64,000 nucleotides of DNA, taken from contig NC_053180.1 of assembly GCF_905163445.1 (NCBI RefSeq), positions 10,964,701 through 11,028,700 of the forward strand, in the 5' to 3' direction. Below are positions 24,001-34,484 of this stretch, piece after piece (the stretch's first letter is position 1; the number at the start of each line of letters is the position of its first letter). The translations under genes and the position numbers were made by a program. The notes below the pieces were generated by a model. That model did no database searches and was not told the origin of the DNA. It saw only the letters and a list, made by a program, of their open reading frames with translations. Origin of the DNA: Pararge aegeria (lineage: Eukaryota > Arthropoda > Insecta > Lepidoptera > Nymphalidae).

Positions 24001-24303
24001 AACCTAAACTGTTTGAAAAAATATTTTTTAACTGAAAAGAAATCTAACATAACATGATAAGATAGTTTACTAAAAACAAGTATTTTTGTTTATTCCCAGA
24101 CGCTAATATCTTCTCGTCTAGTCCAAAGCCTGATCATCGGTGCATACACCAAAGAGCAGGATCCGAATAACACCTACGTCACATCTACCGAGAGGGCTAA
24201 GGGATGGGAGTTGCTTCAGAAGTTAAGAAAGTCCAAGCCGGACCCTGATGACGATCCAACCAATTGGAAAGCCATTGCTAATGAGTTCTTGACTAGAAGC
24301 TAG
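18006..24303 (+). CDS. HYKK: Hydroxylysine kinase (six exons, complete, 373 aa)
   Basis: Catalyses GTP-dependent phosphorylation of 5-hydroxylysine in hydroxylysine breakdown (aminoglycoside-phosphotransferase fold; formerly AGPHD1). Exons: 18006-18297, 18734-18933, 20799-20918, 21309-21424, 23322-23511 and 24100-24303. All introns are GT..AG and the phases close to exactly 374 codons including stop, the usual length for this family. An in-frame TAA nine bases before the ATG fixes the start, and the context is cgaaaATG. Visible motifs: GYVLKIMN with the ATP-site Lys74, Glu88/Glu92 in VVEAQNEIMNFL, the hinge-like LLEYVPGELL in exon 2, the catalytic loop VIHGDVNEMNVLV (Asp228, Asn233) in exon 4, and the metal-binding IIDFGD (Asp254) in exon 5. 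No catalytic residue is missing, so it should be active. An acceptor at 17977 suggests a separate 5' UTR exon. Introns 2 and 4 hold SINE and LINE debris. Confidence 0.93.
18555..18665 (+). repeat. Fragment of the 'cccgttgggagagaccttcagtcc' repeat in HYKK intron 1
   Basis: Contains ttgattatgggcaaaccctc, ccgttgggagagaccttcag and tccagcagttgactgttata, the 3' part of the element seen at 29925-30612 and 62930-63170. Confidence 0.6.
19010..19230 (+). repeat. Metulj-like SINE in HYKK intron 2
   Basis: Blocks: cactacagggcacgattctc, caaaatgagaagggcatagg, gttcaccacgctggccaaat, cttgagaacattatgggaaa and aataagaggtgcgtgccggg. Confidence 0.75.
19610..19688. repeat. Perfect inverted repeat, 33-bp arms, 13-base spacer
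   Basis: Arms 19610-19642 and 19656-19688 are exact reverse complements (left arm begins gttatgtcaactcatacaat). It lies in HYKK intron 2. A second small inverted repeat, acctaga/tctaggt, abuts it on the left (19592-19611). Confidence 0.9.
19885..20185 (+). mobile_element. LINE 3' end in HYKK intron 2
   Basis: Blocks: ctgctgagtttcttgccggc, tcttctcgggagaatctgcc, gaaccggtagtagagtcact, gacgttttaaaagtgcttta, then aataaatgaattttgaattc. This is the 3' untranslated region of a common lepidopteran LINE. Only the tail is present. Confidence 0.65.
20465..20735 (-). repeat. Metulj-like SINE, minus orientation, in HYKK intron 2
   Basis: Reverse order of the family blocks: tgcctgagagttctcactaa, aagttctcaaaggcgtgtga, ccctgcagtggaccggtaat, then tgataatgatgatgatg. 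Its 5' end faces HYKK exon 3. Confidence 0.75.
21495..21680 (+). repeat. Dispersed repeat in HYKK intron 4
   Basis: Blocks gaccaagcaaatggctcacc, tgaaaaccatcgccgatgaa, aaaagtgccgcactgcgtcc and gttaagcctcatttgcttgt, as in the 17717-17930 copy. Confidence 0.55.
22255..22720 (-). mobile_element. Non-LTR retrotransposon C-terminal fragment in HYKK intron 4
   Basis: Same family as 9049-9490: ttacgtccgctacttgac, gtttccagcgcctcccagcg, gactcgtttgatgtcatctg, tccaccatattgggccccaa, cttctacggatctcctaatt and tgtgaggcccatagtaagcg in order. Stops and frameshifts in all minus frames. Confidence 0.7.
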
Positions 24304-24410
24304 ATTTTATTGCAAGCTTTTATATTTAGACTCAGAGGTCATCGTGCGCTTTTTTCATTTACATTCTATACATTTTCTATAGCAACACATTCTGTATGGT
24401 ACCTTTTGTT

Positions 24411-24440
24411 AATAAAAAAATAATACAAATTATGAATAAA
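24411..24440 (+). terminator. HYKK poly(A) signals
   Basis: AATAAA at 24411-24416 and again at 24435-24440, 108 and 132 bases after the HYKK stop. Confidence 0.55.
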
Positions 24441-24444
24441 GATA

Positions 24445-25925
24445 ATATATACGTAAATAAACTATAAATATTATTTAATTATAAATAAATATTTCAGAAG
24501 TTATAATTGCTATCTTTCATATGATTTTATTTTTGTGGACTTTCATGTATATTCTCCAAATTTGATTTACGAATAAGTAGTTTCTGTAACTAGAATGTTT
24601 AAAATAATGTGAGAAATGTAGTTGTATTCAATAGCTTTTTTGTTACTATTTTAGTTAATATCTATTTAACAATTATAAAACGTAATAACGTAAATAATAA
24701 TGATTATTTATTGATGATAAATAATACCTTCATGAATTGTGTCGGTTGATTGTTTATTATATTATTAAGTATTAAATAAAGACGGGAAAATTTTAAACAG
24801 CTAATTTCTTATCTTTCTCATCAAATTGCTGTCATCGTAAATCTAGTTGTGAGATCTGTATCATAAGACTTGGTTAGATCCTACTTATAGTCTACTTATG
24901 GAATAAATAATTTTAAAGCCTGAGTTTGCGGCACATGTGATCATATTTGAAATGTTACCATAACAAAAAAAAAGAGTTTTGGTGCTTATAGCTTTAAGTC
25001 TCCGTGTCTGTCTGGAATAAACTGCTGAATAATTAAACAGATATTCCCAAGACTATCATATGTGACAAACATATGACAGTAAGATATGTTTTGGATTATA
25101 TCACTATAATATATTATTGTAACCCGTCCGACATAGGCTACTTTTCCAAGAAATCCTCTATAATAGGTGGGAGGTGCATGAAGAAACACTTTATTTAGCG
25201 ACTATTTATCAAATCCATAGATTGAATCCAGACCATTGATTCTTAGGACGCTAGTAGATCCATCTGTTTAAAAACGCCTGAACTACCTAGACACACTTAC
25301 TGATGTTACGTTTCAAGACCGGTCTCATATTCATGAGATGTTTCGTTTACCGTTTACACACTGTGCTACTAGATGGCACTAGCAACTTTTCAACCGAATG
25401 AATGAGTCTCCCAGCCATCAAAGGTTTTTTTTGGCAAACTCCAAACCGATTCAGCTAACGTTTTTAATCGGGTGATGGAAGGTGGTACTCGAAGGTAGGT
25501 GGCAGTTGCGTAATGACCTTAGCCTTTTGTAATATAATAAAATATCTTCCTACTGTTTTATAATATCAGATTACCGCTGTTCAATATTTACAAATGTCAC
25601 TGAATCCCATTTGTGGCATGTCATGTCAATGTTGATAATTATCACTTATTACAGTTCAATAAGCAAATATTATATCTATTCTGTATCTATTCAGATAAAA
25701 TATAGGTAATATAAGAAGAATGCACTTGAGAACGGTTGCTATTTTTTTTACCGTTCTTAAAAGCATGATCAAGGTTTCAGGGTCAGAATAAATCATTCTC
25801 CGGATTTTTTTGAATATAAGTACATGAATACCTGGAATTGATTTTTTAGGGTTCAGTTTCGTAAAATAGTAAAAACTAACCGGACGTTACAACCGTATAC
25901 GTGTTTAGATGTTATTACTTGAAAT
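24445..25925. other. Unannotated AT-rich intergenic stretch
   Basis: No exon or repeat family recognised. The words tagatggcactagcaac (25370s) and cggctgatg-like bits are too short to classify. Confidence 0.3.
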
Positions 25926-25929
25926 CAAG

Positions 25930-26012
25930 AATGGTTATCACCTATCCCTTATTAACCCCTTCTGTTTGTGGGAGAAGACCCGAGCCCTGTAGTGGGCCGG
26001 TAATGGGTTAAT
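25930..26012 (-). repeat. Metulj-like SINE 5' fragment, minus orientation
   Basis: taaccccttctgtttgtggg, agaagacccgagccctgtag, then tgggccggtaatgggtta, the inverted head of the SINE. Confidence 0.6.
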
Positions 26013-26214
26013 ATTATGAAGAACGCTTATAGAAATCTAATCTTAAATTAACTTGACTGCTAATGAAAAAAAATTATGAAGGTACATTTTCATTTTAGTT
26101 ACGAAAGGGCAAACGTGTGTGTGTGGGATTAAAAGTTCTAAATCTTCTTCTTTGTGATTTGGCATTTATTTATAATGTTAGTATCAGCATCTTTAGCATA
26201 ATCACTTCAAGTTT

Positions 26215-26410
26215 CAACCAATCACGGTCCACGGTAATCCACGGTCTATGCCTGCTTGTTTCCTGTGGCTTCCAGTGACTTCCAGGGACTCGCTTGATGT
26301 CGATGTGCCTACCACGTTGGGGGTCGATCAGCGCAGCGTTTACCGGTGCGGGGTCGATATTCCAGCGCCTTGGGATCCCAACATCCTTCGGTTCATTGAG
26401 CTAAATATTT
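26215..26410 (-). mobile_element. LINE C-terminal fragment
   Basis: tgtttcctgtggcttccagt, gggactcgcttgatgtcgat, accggtgcggggtcgatatt and ccagcgccttgggatcccaa match the 9049-9490 family, truncated at both ends. Confidence 0.6.
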
Positions 26411-26784
26411 TAGAGTATGGATTAATTCTTTAGTTGCGGAACAAAATTATAAAAAACGCACATTATCCTTGCTAACTATCAAACCTCCAGTACGTCATAT
26501 TTACATCACTCAAACCGCTGCACCAGAGAGGTCGTGAAACTATTATATAAAAGTATTCTAACCTTTATTTTCTGTTCTATCTCGATATACACAGACAGAC
26601 GCGGCGTGGCGGGCTATCAAAACATTCGGACGGCGGGTCGTGAACTTTGCTTAATATAATAATTACTTTATTATTTTGCTATCGTTCATCTTGACAAGTG
26701 ATTAGGTTAAACAGTGTGATTAGGACGATCAGAATAAAATGTTAGTTGATTTCGAAAATGAATACTTAATTAAAAACTGGTCAA

Positions 26785-27190
26785 GCCTATCGTGCCATAC
26801 GCAGTGTAGGGTTCCGTGGTTGCCTAAAATGTCCTTCAAAAATAAGTACTTTTGAGCTTGAATATTTGCAAACAGATCCCTGAATCGATAAATGTGTTTC
26901 GCACACCTTTAATATTTTTGAAGGACCACGATAAAGGTTTTGTAAAACATTGTGATAGGCGAGGAAAAAAGTTCGTTTACACTTTACGTGTAGGACCTGT
27001 TTTTTTTGTCCTAATCATATTTCACAGTTGCATCGGTGTGACTAATAAATATGATGTGTGCCTACACAAAATTGTAGCTTTCTACCCACGTCAAAAAACG
27101 CTGCGGACGACGTGCCTGACAGACAGACAGCCATCTGGCTGTCTATATATGGGACTACTAGTCAGTCCTTTTGTGCGTGAGTCGATCTGT
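26785..27190. repeat. Probable dispersed repeat ('tagggttccgtggttgcc' ... 'acagacagacagcc')
   Basis: Contains gtagggttccgtggttgcct, gacagacagacagccatctg and ctatatatgggactactagt, words I associate with a common lepidopteran repeat. A 150-codon open frame spans it but has no protein-like composition and no splice support. No second copy in this window to confirm. Confidence 0.35.
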
Positions 27191-27299
27191 TTGTTACATT
27201 CAGTCACTAGAGTATTTCGCGTTGTGTGTTCAAAACTAATAGTAGATTATGAAATTAGTTTGTTTACATTGCATTTTACTGTCGAGTCGAGGTGCATGA

Positions 27300-28185
27300 G
27301 CTAAAAGCGAATGCGCTAAGAAAGCCGAGAGGGTAACAAGTAATGTACAATACGCGTCGATTTCTATCACACATGCGAGAAAAAAACAGGATTACTTTTA
27401 AATACGTTCTCAGAAAATAACTGACCATTTTTTGCTGTTTTTGCAGTATATGAAGGTTTCGTAGGCCGGTCTCTAGATATTGGTCGAAACAGGTTATTCA
27501 TGCGGGATTAGTGCCTGGATTATTATTTCCAATTCTAATTTAAACTGGACATTTTAAATTATTGACAATAGACCAAAAAGTAAAAAATATTAATAAAATA
27601 TTAAATCATGGAAAATAGCACGACAGCTTTTCGCGTGCGAAGGTGAACCGATATACAGTCAGCATTTTATTGCTGCAAAGGTACATCCTGTATTAAAAAT
27701 GTAGGTAATAAAGGCAATATTTTCGTATTGAAAAAATGTTTAAATATAACTTATCAGGAATTGTGAATAATTGAATAAAATTAAACGTTCATTTATATAA
27801 GATAATTGAGAAGGTAAACTATTTGTTCATTTATGGAAATACCTTTTATTTTTAGCCACATAAAACCTCTTTGATGGTTAAAAAAAACTGTATTACCCGG
27901 CTAAATTAAAAGTGGTCCATCTTTATACATATAACTTGCATTGCGGTACAAACTAAACTCAATCGGGTCATCATAAATTAAGCACATGTACGGTAATTTT
28001 AAAAATAGAACGCGCGTGCTAATTTTTTGGATTATGAGCCTTACATTGATGTAATAAGGCTAAGGAAGTGTGTTGAAAATAATAATAGTACCTACTAGAT
28101 GTTGTAGCGAGTTCGTCCTCGATTTATTTTGGATTTTTAAAATGTTTCAGCTTACTATTACTTGGGTATTATGTTTTAATCCCGC
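27300..28185. other. Unannotated AT-rich stretch
   Basis: Nothing that I can support. Confidence 0.3.
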
Positions 28186-28189
28186 TTTT

Positions 28190-28310
28190 AAAATACCAGG
28201 ATAATATGAGGATAAAATACTTTTCCAGGATAAAAAGATGTGCAGTAATCTACATGTGTGCCGAACATGGGTAACAAACAAACAAGCAGACGCACTTTCA
28301 CATTTATGAT
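28190..28310 (+). repeat. SINE-like fragment
   Basis: aaaatacttttccaggataa, gtgccgaacatgggtaacaa, then acaaacaagcagacgcactt and tcacatttatgat. The 3' part of the ATTTATAATATTAG family. Confidence 0.45.
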
Positions 28311-28849
28311 GGATTATGGATTTTATTACTGCCCGCCAAACCAGCTTTAGAGCAGTGTAGAGGGTCTAAATCTCTTTATGCAAAGGGAGACGAGGCTTGT
28401 GCTTTGCAGTTTGGAGATTAATAGGTCACAAATGATGCCAATAATTACTAACATAATATGGGTGTTTAATATAAACTTACTTATAGATATAGGTCTTCAA
28501 ATCTACTCAAACAACCTTGGTAATATATTTGGTAATTTTAATATAATCTCAAAATATTCTTAAGTAACCTTCATATTTATTTTAGTGTTGATAATTTTAT
28601 TATCGTTTAGTTAAGTAAGTTAAGACATACCTACATTTATTATGAAATTAATTAAATAATTTTCAAAGATAATTTAAAACTGAAATATATATTATTTAAC
28701 ATTATTTTTAATTGGATACTTTAAATAAGACTGTCACTCAGTATCTTTAACATATTTTCCTATCTACTTTATAAATTAAATTAAAATATTTACGAAGAAG
28801 AATAGTTAAAGCAGGTACTAGTTATATATTTACTTAGATGACTATAATG

Positions 28850-29190
28850 ACTAATATATATGCGAAAGTGTGTCTATTTGGTTGTTTGTTTGTTACCTAT
28901 GCGGACTCACTTGAATCAATCTTGATGGAATTTAGATAAACGTGTAGCTTGCATCCTGAAGATAGAAATGGGATAATATTTATCCCGGAAAAGTTGAGGT
29001 TAAAGTTACCCGCGCGATTTTAAAATATTGCAGTTGTTAACTATGCATTGCTGGGCCGTTTAACTTATCTTGGTGTTAAGTTTAGCATAGAAATATTTTG
29101 CTTTCTTAAGATGGCCATAGGATAAATTTTATCCCAGGAGAATAAAGGATTCTTGTGGGATTTTGACGAATCCGAATAAACACGGACGAC
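28850..29190 (-). repeat. SINE-like element, minus orientation
   Basis: Starts ctaatatatatgcgaaagtg, passes tttggttgtttgtttgttac and gtgtagcttgcatcctgaag, and reaches ttttatcccaggagaataaa with ggattcttgtgggattttga. This is the reverse order of the plus-oriented copies, near full length. Confidence 0.6.
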
Positions 29191-29569
29191 TGTTAGTATT
29201 TTACATGTGTGACTTATTCTACCTTTATAATAAAAAAGTTCCTCATAGGCTATGTTCTAAAACCAAGCTCAGGACTTCTCTTAGAAACTTTAGAAACTAT
29301 ATAGAGTGGCAGTCGTTTATCTGCCAGATAGCAGAGCATTCATTAAGCCAATTAAGGTATCTTTACTGACCTACCGCAACTAAAAATAGTGGGATTATTT
29401 AAAACACCCACGAACATTTAACGTTATGATAATTGCCTACCATTTTATACTAATTTACATATCTCGCTAGTAAAGATTTTATGTTCTTAACTAATTTAAT
29501 TACATACTTATAAGTAATGCTGCTTCAAATATCTTAGTCCTAAACACTGTTTGAATATTGATAATTTTG

Positions 29570-29835
29570 AGGATGCGGTGTTCAGCGCTGTGGTTTTGTT
29601 GTGGTTGGAAGATCCCAGGTTCAAACCCCGATAGGATCAATTTGGGAATTTATAACTTCTGAATTTTGCCCAGTTTGGACTAACGGGATGCTTCGATTAA
29701 GGCAAGTTACCGCGCTATCGACAAGGGAGTTCCGGCAAGCGATTTAGCGTTCCAGTACAATTCCACCCAGGGACCGATTAGGGGTAATTATAGGTGTTTA
29801 GTAGTTTTAATAGATTAGGCTGGTAACCTGTAGTC
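29570..29835 (+). repeat. tRNA-headed SINE (second family)
   Basis: Head gatcccaggttcaaaccccg (B-box like), then gggaatttataacttctgaa, tatcgacaagggagttccgg, gatttagcgttccagtacaa and gattaggggtaatta. Minus-oriented relatives are at 43860-44127, 60345-60425 and 62145-62270. Confidence 0.6.
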
Positions 29836-29969
29836 AAGTAACTCGGATAGTACTCTAAATTCTTTGACGCTAACGAAGCATTCACTAGTTATTTTAGTGG
29901 AATAAAGTTGTATGAACGCCTAAACGCTGCGTGAAGACTGCAGATCAGAATACAGTGGCCACCACCCGT

Positions 29970-30085
29970 CTTTAAAGTCAAAGTCAAAGTAAAAAATATC
30001 TTTATTCAAGTAGACCCATAGGTGGAACTTTTGATAGCATTATTCGTAAACTTAAAACTAAAGCTACGAGGGTTCCAAACGCGTC
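29970..30085 (-). mobile_element. LINE 3' tail inserted in the 29925-30612 repeat
   Basis: Begins gtcaaagtcaaagtaaaaaa, then tatctttattcaagtagacc, and reaches acgagggttccaaacgcgtc. This is the reverse complement of the LINE 3' end at 32550-32735 and relatives. Confidence 0.6.
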
Positions 30086-30271
30086 CAAAAAAAACGGGTT
30101 GTTTTTTGTTATCACCATCTCACATAGCCATTTAAAATTATTAGAAGAGCAACCTGGTTTGAGTAATAATTCACACCCAAGCTTTTTTATCGATAACGTA
30201 GTCCTTCTTCCGCAGTTGCGATTATTACCATCTACTGCGATCACCAACCTGTCTGCCCAGCGTGGTGATGT

Positions 30272-30530
30272 TTTTTTTTTTTAATACTACAATACACACA
30301 TCGTTATCTAGCCCCAAAGTAAGCGTAACTTGTGCTATGGGTACTAAGATGACTGATGAATATTTTTATGAATAATATACATAAATACTTAGAATATGCA
30401 TATAAACACCCAGACACTGAAAAACATTCATGCTCGTCACACAAACATTATCCAGTAGTGGGAATCGAACCCACGGCCTTGGGCTCAGAATGCAGGGTCG
30501 CTGCAAACTGCGCCAATCTTCCGATTATGG
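30272..30530 (-). repeat. tRNA-derived SINE inserted in the 29925-30612 repeat
   Basis: Poly-T (its A-tail on the other strand) at 30272, then cacacatcgttatctagccc, cacccagacactgaaaaaca and tagtgggaatcgaacccacg. Ends with the degenerate tRNA head gggtcgctgcaaactgcgcc. Very similar to 1935-2210. Confidence 0.75.
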
Positions 30531-30614
30531 TAAAAGCATCCCATTGGGAGAGGTTTTAGGCCTTTAGGTCCAGCATTAGACTATTGGAGGCTGCTGACGA
30601 TGATGATGAACGTT

Positions 30615-32075
30615 GTATGCAAAACTCGTGAAGCCCTGTAAACATTAAGAAACTTTTCTGGTAGGCATAGGTACTCACTATTTGGATTGCGTATTTTCAT
30701 ATGGCAATATGGTTTTGAAGGTCGCACACACACTCGAGGTGAAGTAATATTTAGAGTTATTACACCTTTATTATACTAGTCAATGATATAATTGCTTAAA
30801 TTTAAAGGTTAAGTGTACACCAATAAACAGAGTTGATTAGTTTGAGACCAATTTGACTACACCCCGGCCCGATCTTATGAGCTAAGCTTTTACAAGCTAT
30901 ACTTTCTAATGTAAATTGGTCCAAAGTTTTCTCACCTGGATATAGATTTTGAAAATAAGAAGTTATACCAGAATTCTCTCTTACATTGAAATAAAAATTA
31001 TCATAATATGCGCAAGATCGAAACAATTTATTCTGTTTGTTTGAGTGCTAAATTACTTTGAATTGTATAAACTATCTAACATAGAGATGAAACAGCTTAA
31101 ATCATAACACATTCGTATTCGAGTAAAAAAGTAGCACATATTTGATTATATGTGCCGTCTGCAATCAGACCAGAGCCTTAATGACTAGCCGTAGCCCGCG
31201 GCTGCTCTCGATCTTCGCCTTAATTCGTTAATGGCTCTTGCGAAATCTCTGTATGAGTCGTACGAATTATTAGCTTGAATAGCACTCGATTAATGAGTTA
31301 TTGATTATATTGAGATTTTAGAATTCCGTAACTTGTTTTTTTTTAACAAGAAATATCGAGAGCTTTCAAATAGATATATACCTACTTATTGGCAAAAAGT
31401 TAGTTGAAAGGCAGGAGATTAACATAGGCTACTTTTATACTTGTATACCAAACAATTTTTACGGGAGTTCGTGTAAAAAGCCGAAATAAAGGTGAACAAA
31501 GAACAACAGTAAAATATTGTCGTATGTTAGAAACTAATAGACTGATTTTAGCCAATGATTAAAAGTGTAAAGCAAGCTCCCTGATTCGAATTGACAACCA
31601 AAACACCAATTTGAATTGTAATAACTTAAAAAACGGCCTTTCATCCTTTATTGAAACCTAGGGGTGAAAATTCATAAAGATCTCCAAAAATAAGCAATCA
31701 AATGGAAAAAATCTTTTTCAAATCCTACTCGTAATGCCAGAGAATATCGCGTTCATACAAGAAATTAAACTCTTCAATTTTTTTATTAGTAGTAATTTTA
31801 TTATTATGTATACATAAAATATGATTTATAATATTTTATAAAAATAATTGTTTATTATTATTTTATAGTTGTTATTATTTAATATTTAATAGTTGTTTAC
31901 ATTACATCTGCACAATAGGTATAACTGATATTAATGTTATAATTTACACGGATATACAGAAATCAACTGTCCCTAAGCTAGGTATAAACCTATGTAAATT
32001 TTAAAGACGATTGAGATCTTAAGGGGCATTTCTTATTAGATTATTGTGCCGTGAGATGAATTTAGATCTCACCAC
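30615..32075. other. Mostly unannotated; SINE trace at 31375-31490
   Basis: At 31375-31490 aaagttagttgaaaggcagg, attaacataggctactttta and tttttacgggagttc mark a minus-oriented piece of the SINE-like family. No gene seen. Confidence 0.35.
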
Positions 32076-32079
32076 CCAT

Positions 32080-32285
32080 ACTCTTCCCGTGGGTCTCGTA
32101 CTGCGAGGCTTCTGAAGGAATATAACGGATAACGTTCAGGCGCATTCTCTTTGCTATTACTACCATCCACTGCGATCACCAACACGTCTGCCAAACTTGG
32201 TGATAATGGGCGAACCCTACTTTTAGGAGAGGCCTTTTGTCCAGCAATAGACTTTTATAGGCTATTGACGATACCTACACAGTGA
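32080..32285 (+). repeat. Copy of the 'gcgatcaccaa.ctgtctgcc' repeat
   Basis: cttcccgtgggtctcgtact, ccactgcgatcaccaacacg, taatgggcgaaccctacttt and tagactttataggctat-type end. Same family as 29925 and 62930. Confidence 0.6.
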
Positions 32286-32309
32286 GTCATATTGATATGT
32301 TTCAAACGC

Positions 32310-32830
32310 TATAACAGCGTGCCATTAATCACAATACAACGACGCTGTAATAGCGTTTTTAATTTTTACCCTGTGTAGTACCTAAAGGAAAATAGGTACC
32401 TATTTGAAAAACTATACTTGATGTTATCGATGATATTAGATCAAACTCAGGTATACAAACAGACTTAGGTGTATAAAATAATTTTCTTTCCGCTCAAAAA
32501 CCAATAACATGCATTTTATAGTATCTACCTACTTGTACCGTTGTGTTACCTAGTGAGATGGTGATAACAAAAAAAAACCCGGCTAAGTTTGTTGTGGGCT
32601 CTTCTTAGACCAGGGCGCGTTTGGAACCCTTCCAGCTTTAGTTCTAAGTTAACGAATGCAGTTATCACCATCACATAACATAAGTGTTACTATGTTAAAT
32701 GTATGAACGTCAAAAGTGCCTAGGTCCTAGATGGATGGATGGACCTAGGTCCATCTCTACAATCCATATTTTAGAATTGGTCTAGACAGACAAAGGATTA
32801 ACGTGGATCAAAGCTCTATCCACTATTATT
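32310..32830 (+). repeat. Unclassified dispersed repeat (copy 2), split by a LINE tail
   Basis: Same blocks as 13780-14135: acgacgctgtaa, tgaaaaactatacttgatg, gtatctacctacttg, tctctacaatccatatttta and aagctctatccact. The order is broken after ctacctacttg by about 200 bases of LINE 3' end (32535-32735), absent from the first copy. Confidence 0.5.
32535..32735 (+). mobile_element. LINE 3' end inserted in the 32310-32830 repeat
   Basis: gagatggtgataac, an A-run, acccggctaagtttgttgtg, ggctcttcttagaccagggc, gcgtttggaacccttccagc, then gttatcaccatcaca and gaacgtcaaaagtgcct. The gatggtgataac/gttatcaccatc pair (32557-32568 and 32661-32672) is an inverted repeat within the LINE 3' UTR. Confidence 0.6.
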
Positions 32831-32834
32831 CATA

Positions 32835-33600
32835 TTTTAACATTGTTATTATAAAGAGGTCTTTAGTCCAGCTGTGTACTGTTACTCCGCTATCGATTGA
32901 TATATTATAACGTCGTTTAATATTAAAGTCTCTTAAAATATTATTTCTGTAAACATTGAGCCTACCATCGCATCCCACGGATTATGCATTTATGTAACGA
33001 AAATTGCATTTAAAAGCACTTACATAAGTCTTAATTATTCATGCTCTTTGCACTTGTAGTTATATCACTCTAGACAACATAATTGCTATAATTAAAAAAA
33101 AAATACGCATTTATCTCGTAAACTGGGTCTGACAGATTGACAGACAGATTAACTAACGACCAGGACTAATATCAAAATAAATATCTATATGAAATATCTA
33201 GGAGTTACATTTGATTTATGGTTTGTGTAATTAACATAATTCGATTGATATTCCGAATTTGTCTTGATTTTACCAATATGAAATTCAACATAAAAATATC
33301 CAACTTACTTATGAAACTACTTGTATTATTTTAAATAAATTTTATAGCCGATTTAGTAGGTAAGTACCTAATCACCTACTTTTGTGCGATATAATGCCTT
33401 TAAGAAAATCAATTGATAACATTATTTACAATGACATAATATGTTATTGTATTGTGTAACTAAGTGTACAAAGAAATTAGAACTCAAAAGATAACTCTTT
33501 GGCAAGTATGCAAATAATTAAACGTACTTAGGTATCATATCAAAAACCGTGTGTAAATTTGACTATTGCGTACCTATTTATTTATCGATACGATTTATCG
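32835..33600. other. Unannotated AT-rich stretch
   Basis: Nothing recognised. Confidence 0.3.
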
Positions 33601-33604
33601 CCAT

Positions 33605-33920
33605 ACTTCTACATTTCATTCCTACCCTAACTCAGTGGGTAGATATGAAAGCCCACCCACTGTTGGTTCAAGCCGGTGGGTGCACGGGTAGCAGGGTTAT
33701 TATCAACCCATTACCATCTCGCTACAGGGCACAGGTCTCCCTCTCAGAATTTGGAGGGTTTATACCTTCGAGAACATTATGGAGTACTCTCAGGCATGCA
33801 GGTTTCCTCGCGACGTTTTTCTTCACCGTTAAACCCGGTGATATTCTATTTAGTTCCGAAGCTACTCGGTCCCCTCCAAAGGGAGGTCGGAGCTCGAACC
33901 ACTAGGCTACCACCTCGTAA
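33605..33920 (+). repeat. Metulj-like SINE
   Basis: ttatcaacccattaccatct, cgctacagggcacaggtctc, cctctcagaatttggagggt, gagaacattatggagtactc, tcaggcatgcaggtttcctc, then ggtcggagctcgaaccacta and ggctaccacctcg. The open frames here follow the repeat. Confidence 0.7.
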
Positions 33921-34179
33921 GTTATCATATAATAATACATAACTTTTCAACTTACGCTAAAATAAAATGCCTATAAGAAAATCTTAAGTAATAAAAAGTA
34001 TAGATAAATAGGATTTTAGGATCTAGAACCCCATGTAAATAGCTCCGTAAGTAGTAGTTCATGAGTAGCGTTAACATTTTAGTACGTATCGATATCATCA
34101 TCCTCATATATTAACGTACATAGGAGAAATGGAATTCCATCATTGACGCATCATGCTACAATGCGGGATGGCGATTTTT

Positions 34180-34480
34180 AGTACGTGTTAGTTGATAAGA
34201 ACTGGAACCGACTGAATGGTGGACTAGGCCAATATATAACCGCGCCGATGGCTGCCCATCATATATTGGTCCGTCTTTCCGAGTCCAAGGCTGGTTCATG
34301 TTGGTCCATGTTGGTCCATGTTGGTCCGATTCCCACAAGTGGAAAATGTTGTGTGATGAACATTAATGTTTTTCAGTGTCTGGGTATTTATCTTTATGTT
34401 ATAAGTATTTATGTATATTATTTATAAAAAATATTCATTTATCTTTGGGGCTAGGTGGCGATGTGTGTATTGTCGTAGTA
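34180..34480 (+). repeat. tRNA-derived SINE with internal 10-mer expansion
   Basis: Same family as 1935 and 30272 but plus orientation: gagtccaaggctggttcatg, gattcccacaagtggaaaat, tgatgaacattaatgttttt, cagtgtctgggtatttatct, ggggctaggtggcgatgtgt. The segment that should read ccgtgggttcg is replaced by three tandem catgttggtc units at 34297-34326. Confidence 0.7.
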
Positions 34481-34484
34481 TATT

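Larger units (their letters stand above)
29925..30612 (+). repeat. Host repeat interrupted by two later insertions
   Basis: The host element reads gatcagaatacagtggccac, resumes with tgcgatcaccaacctgtctg and cccagcgtggtgatg, and resumes again after 30530 with cattgggagaggttttaggc, ending in gctgctgacgatgatgatga. The same host sequence runs uninterrupted through cagcgtggcgattatcttca and the following tail at 63080-63170. The two interruptions are listed separately. Confidence 0.6.

Noticed and set aside
26852..27304. 150-codon open frame on the plus strand
   Set aside because: It lies in a probable dispersed repeat, its amino-acid content looks random, and it has no splice or family support.
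33549..33942. 118- and 88-codon open frames
   Set aside because: They overlay a Metulj-like SINE and read through its consensus blocks.
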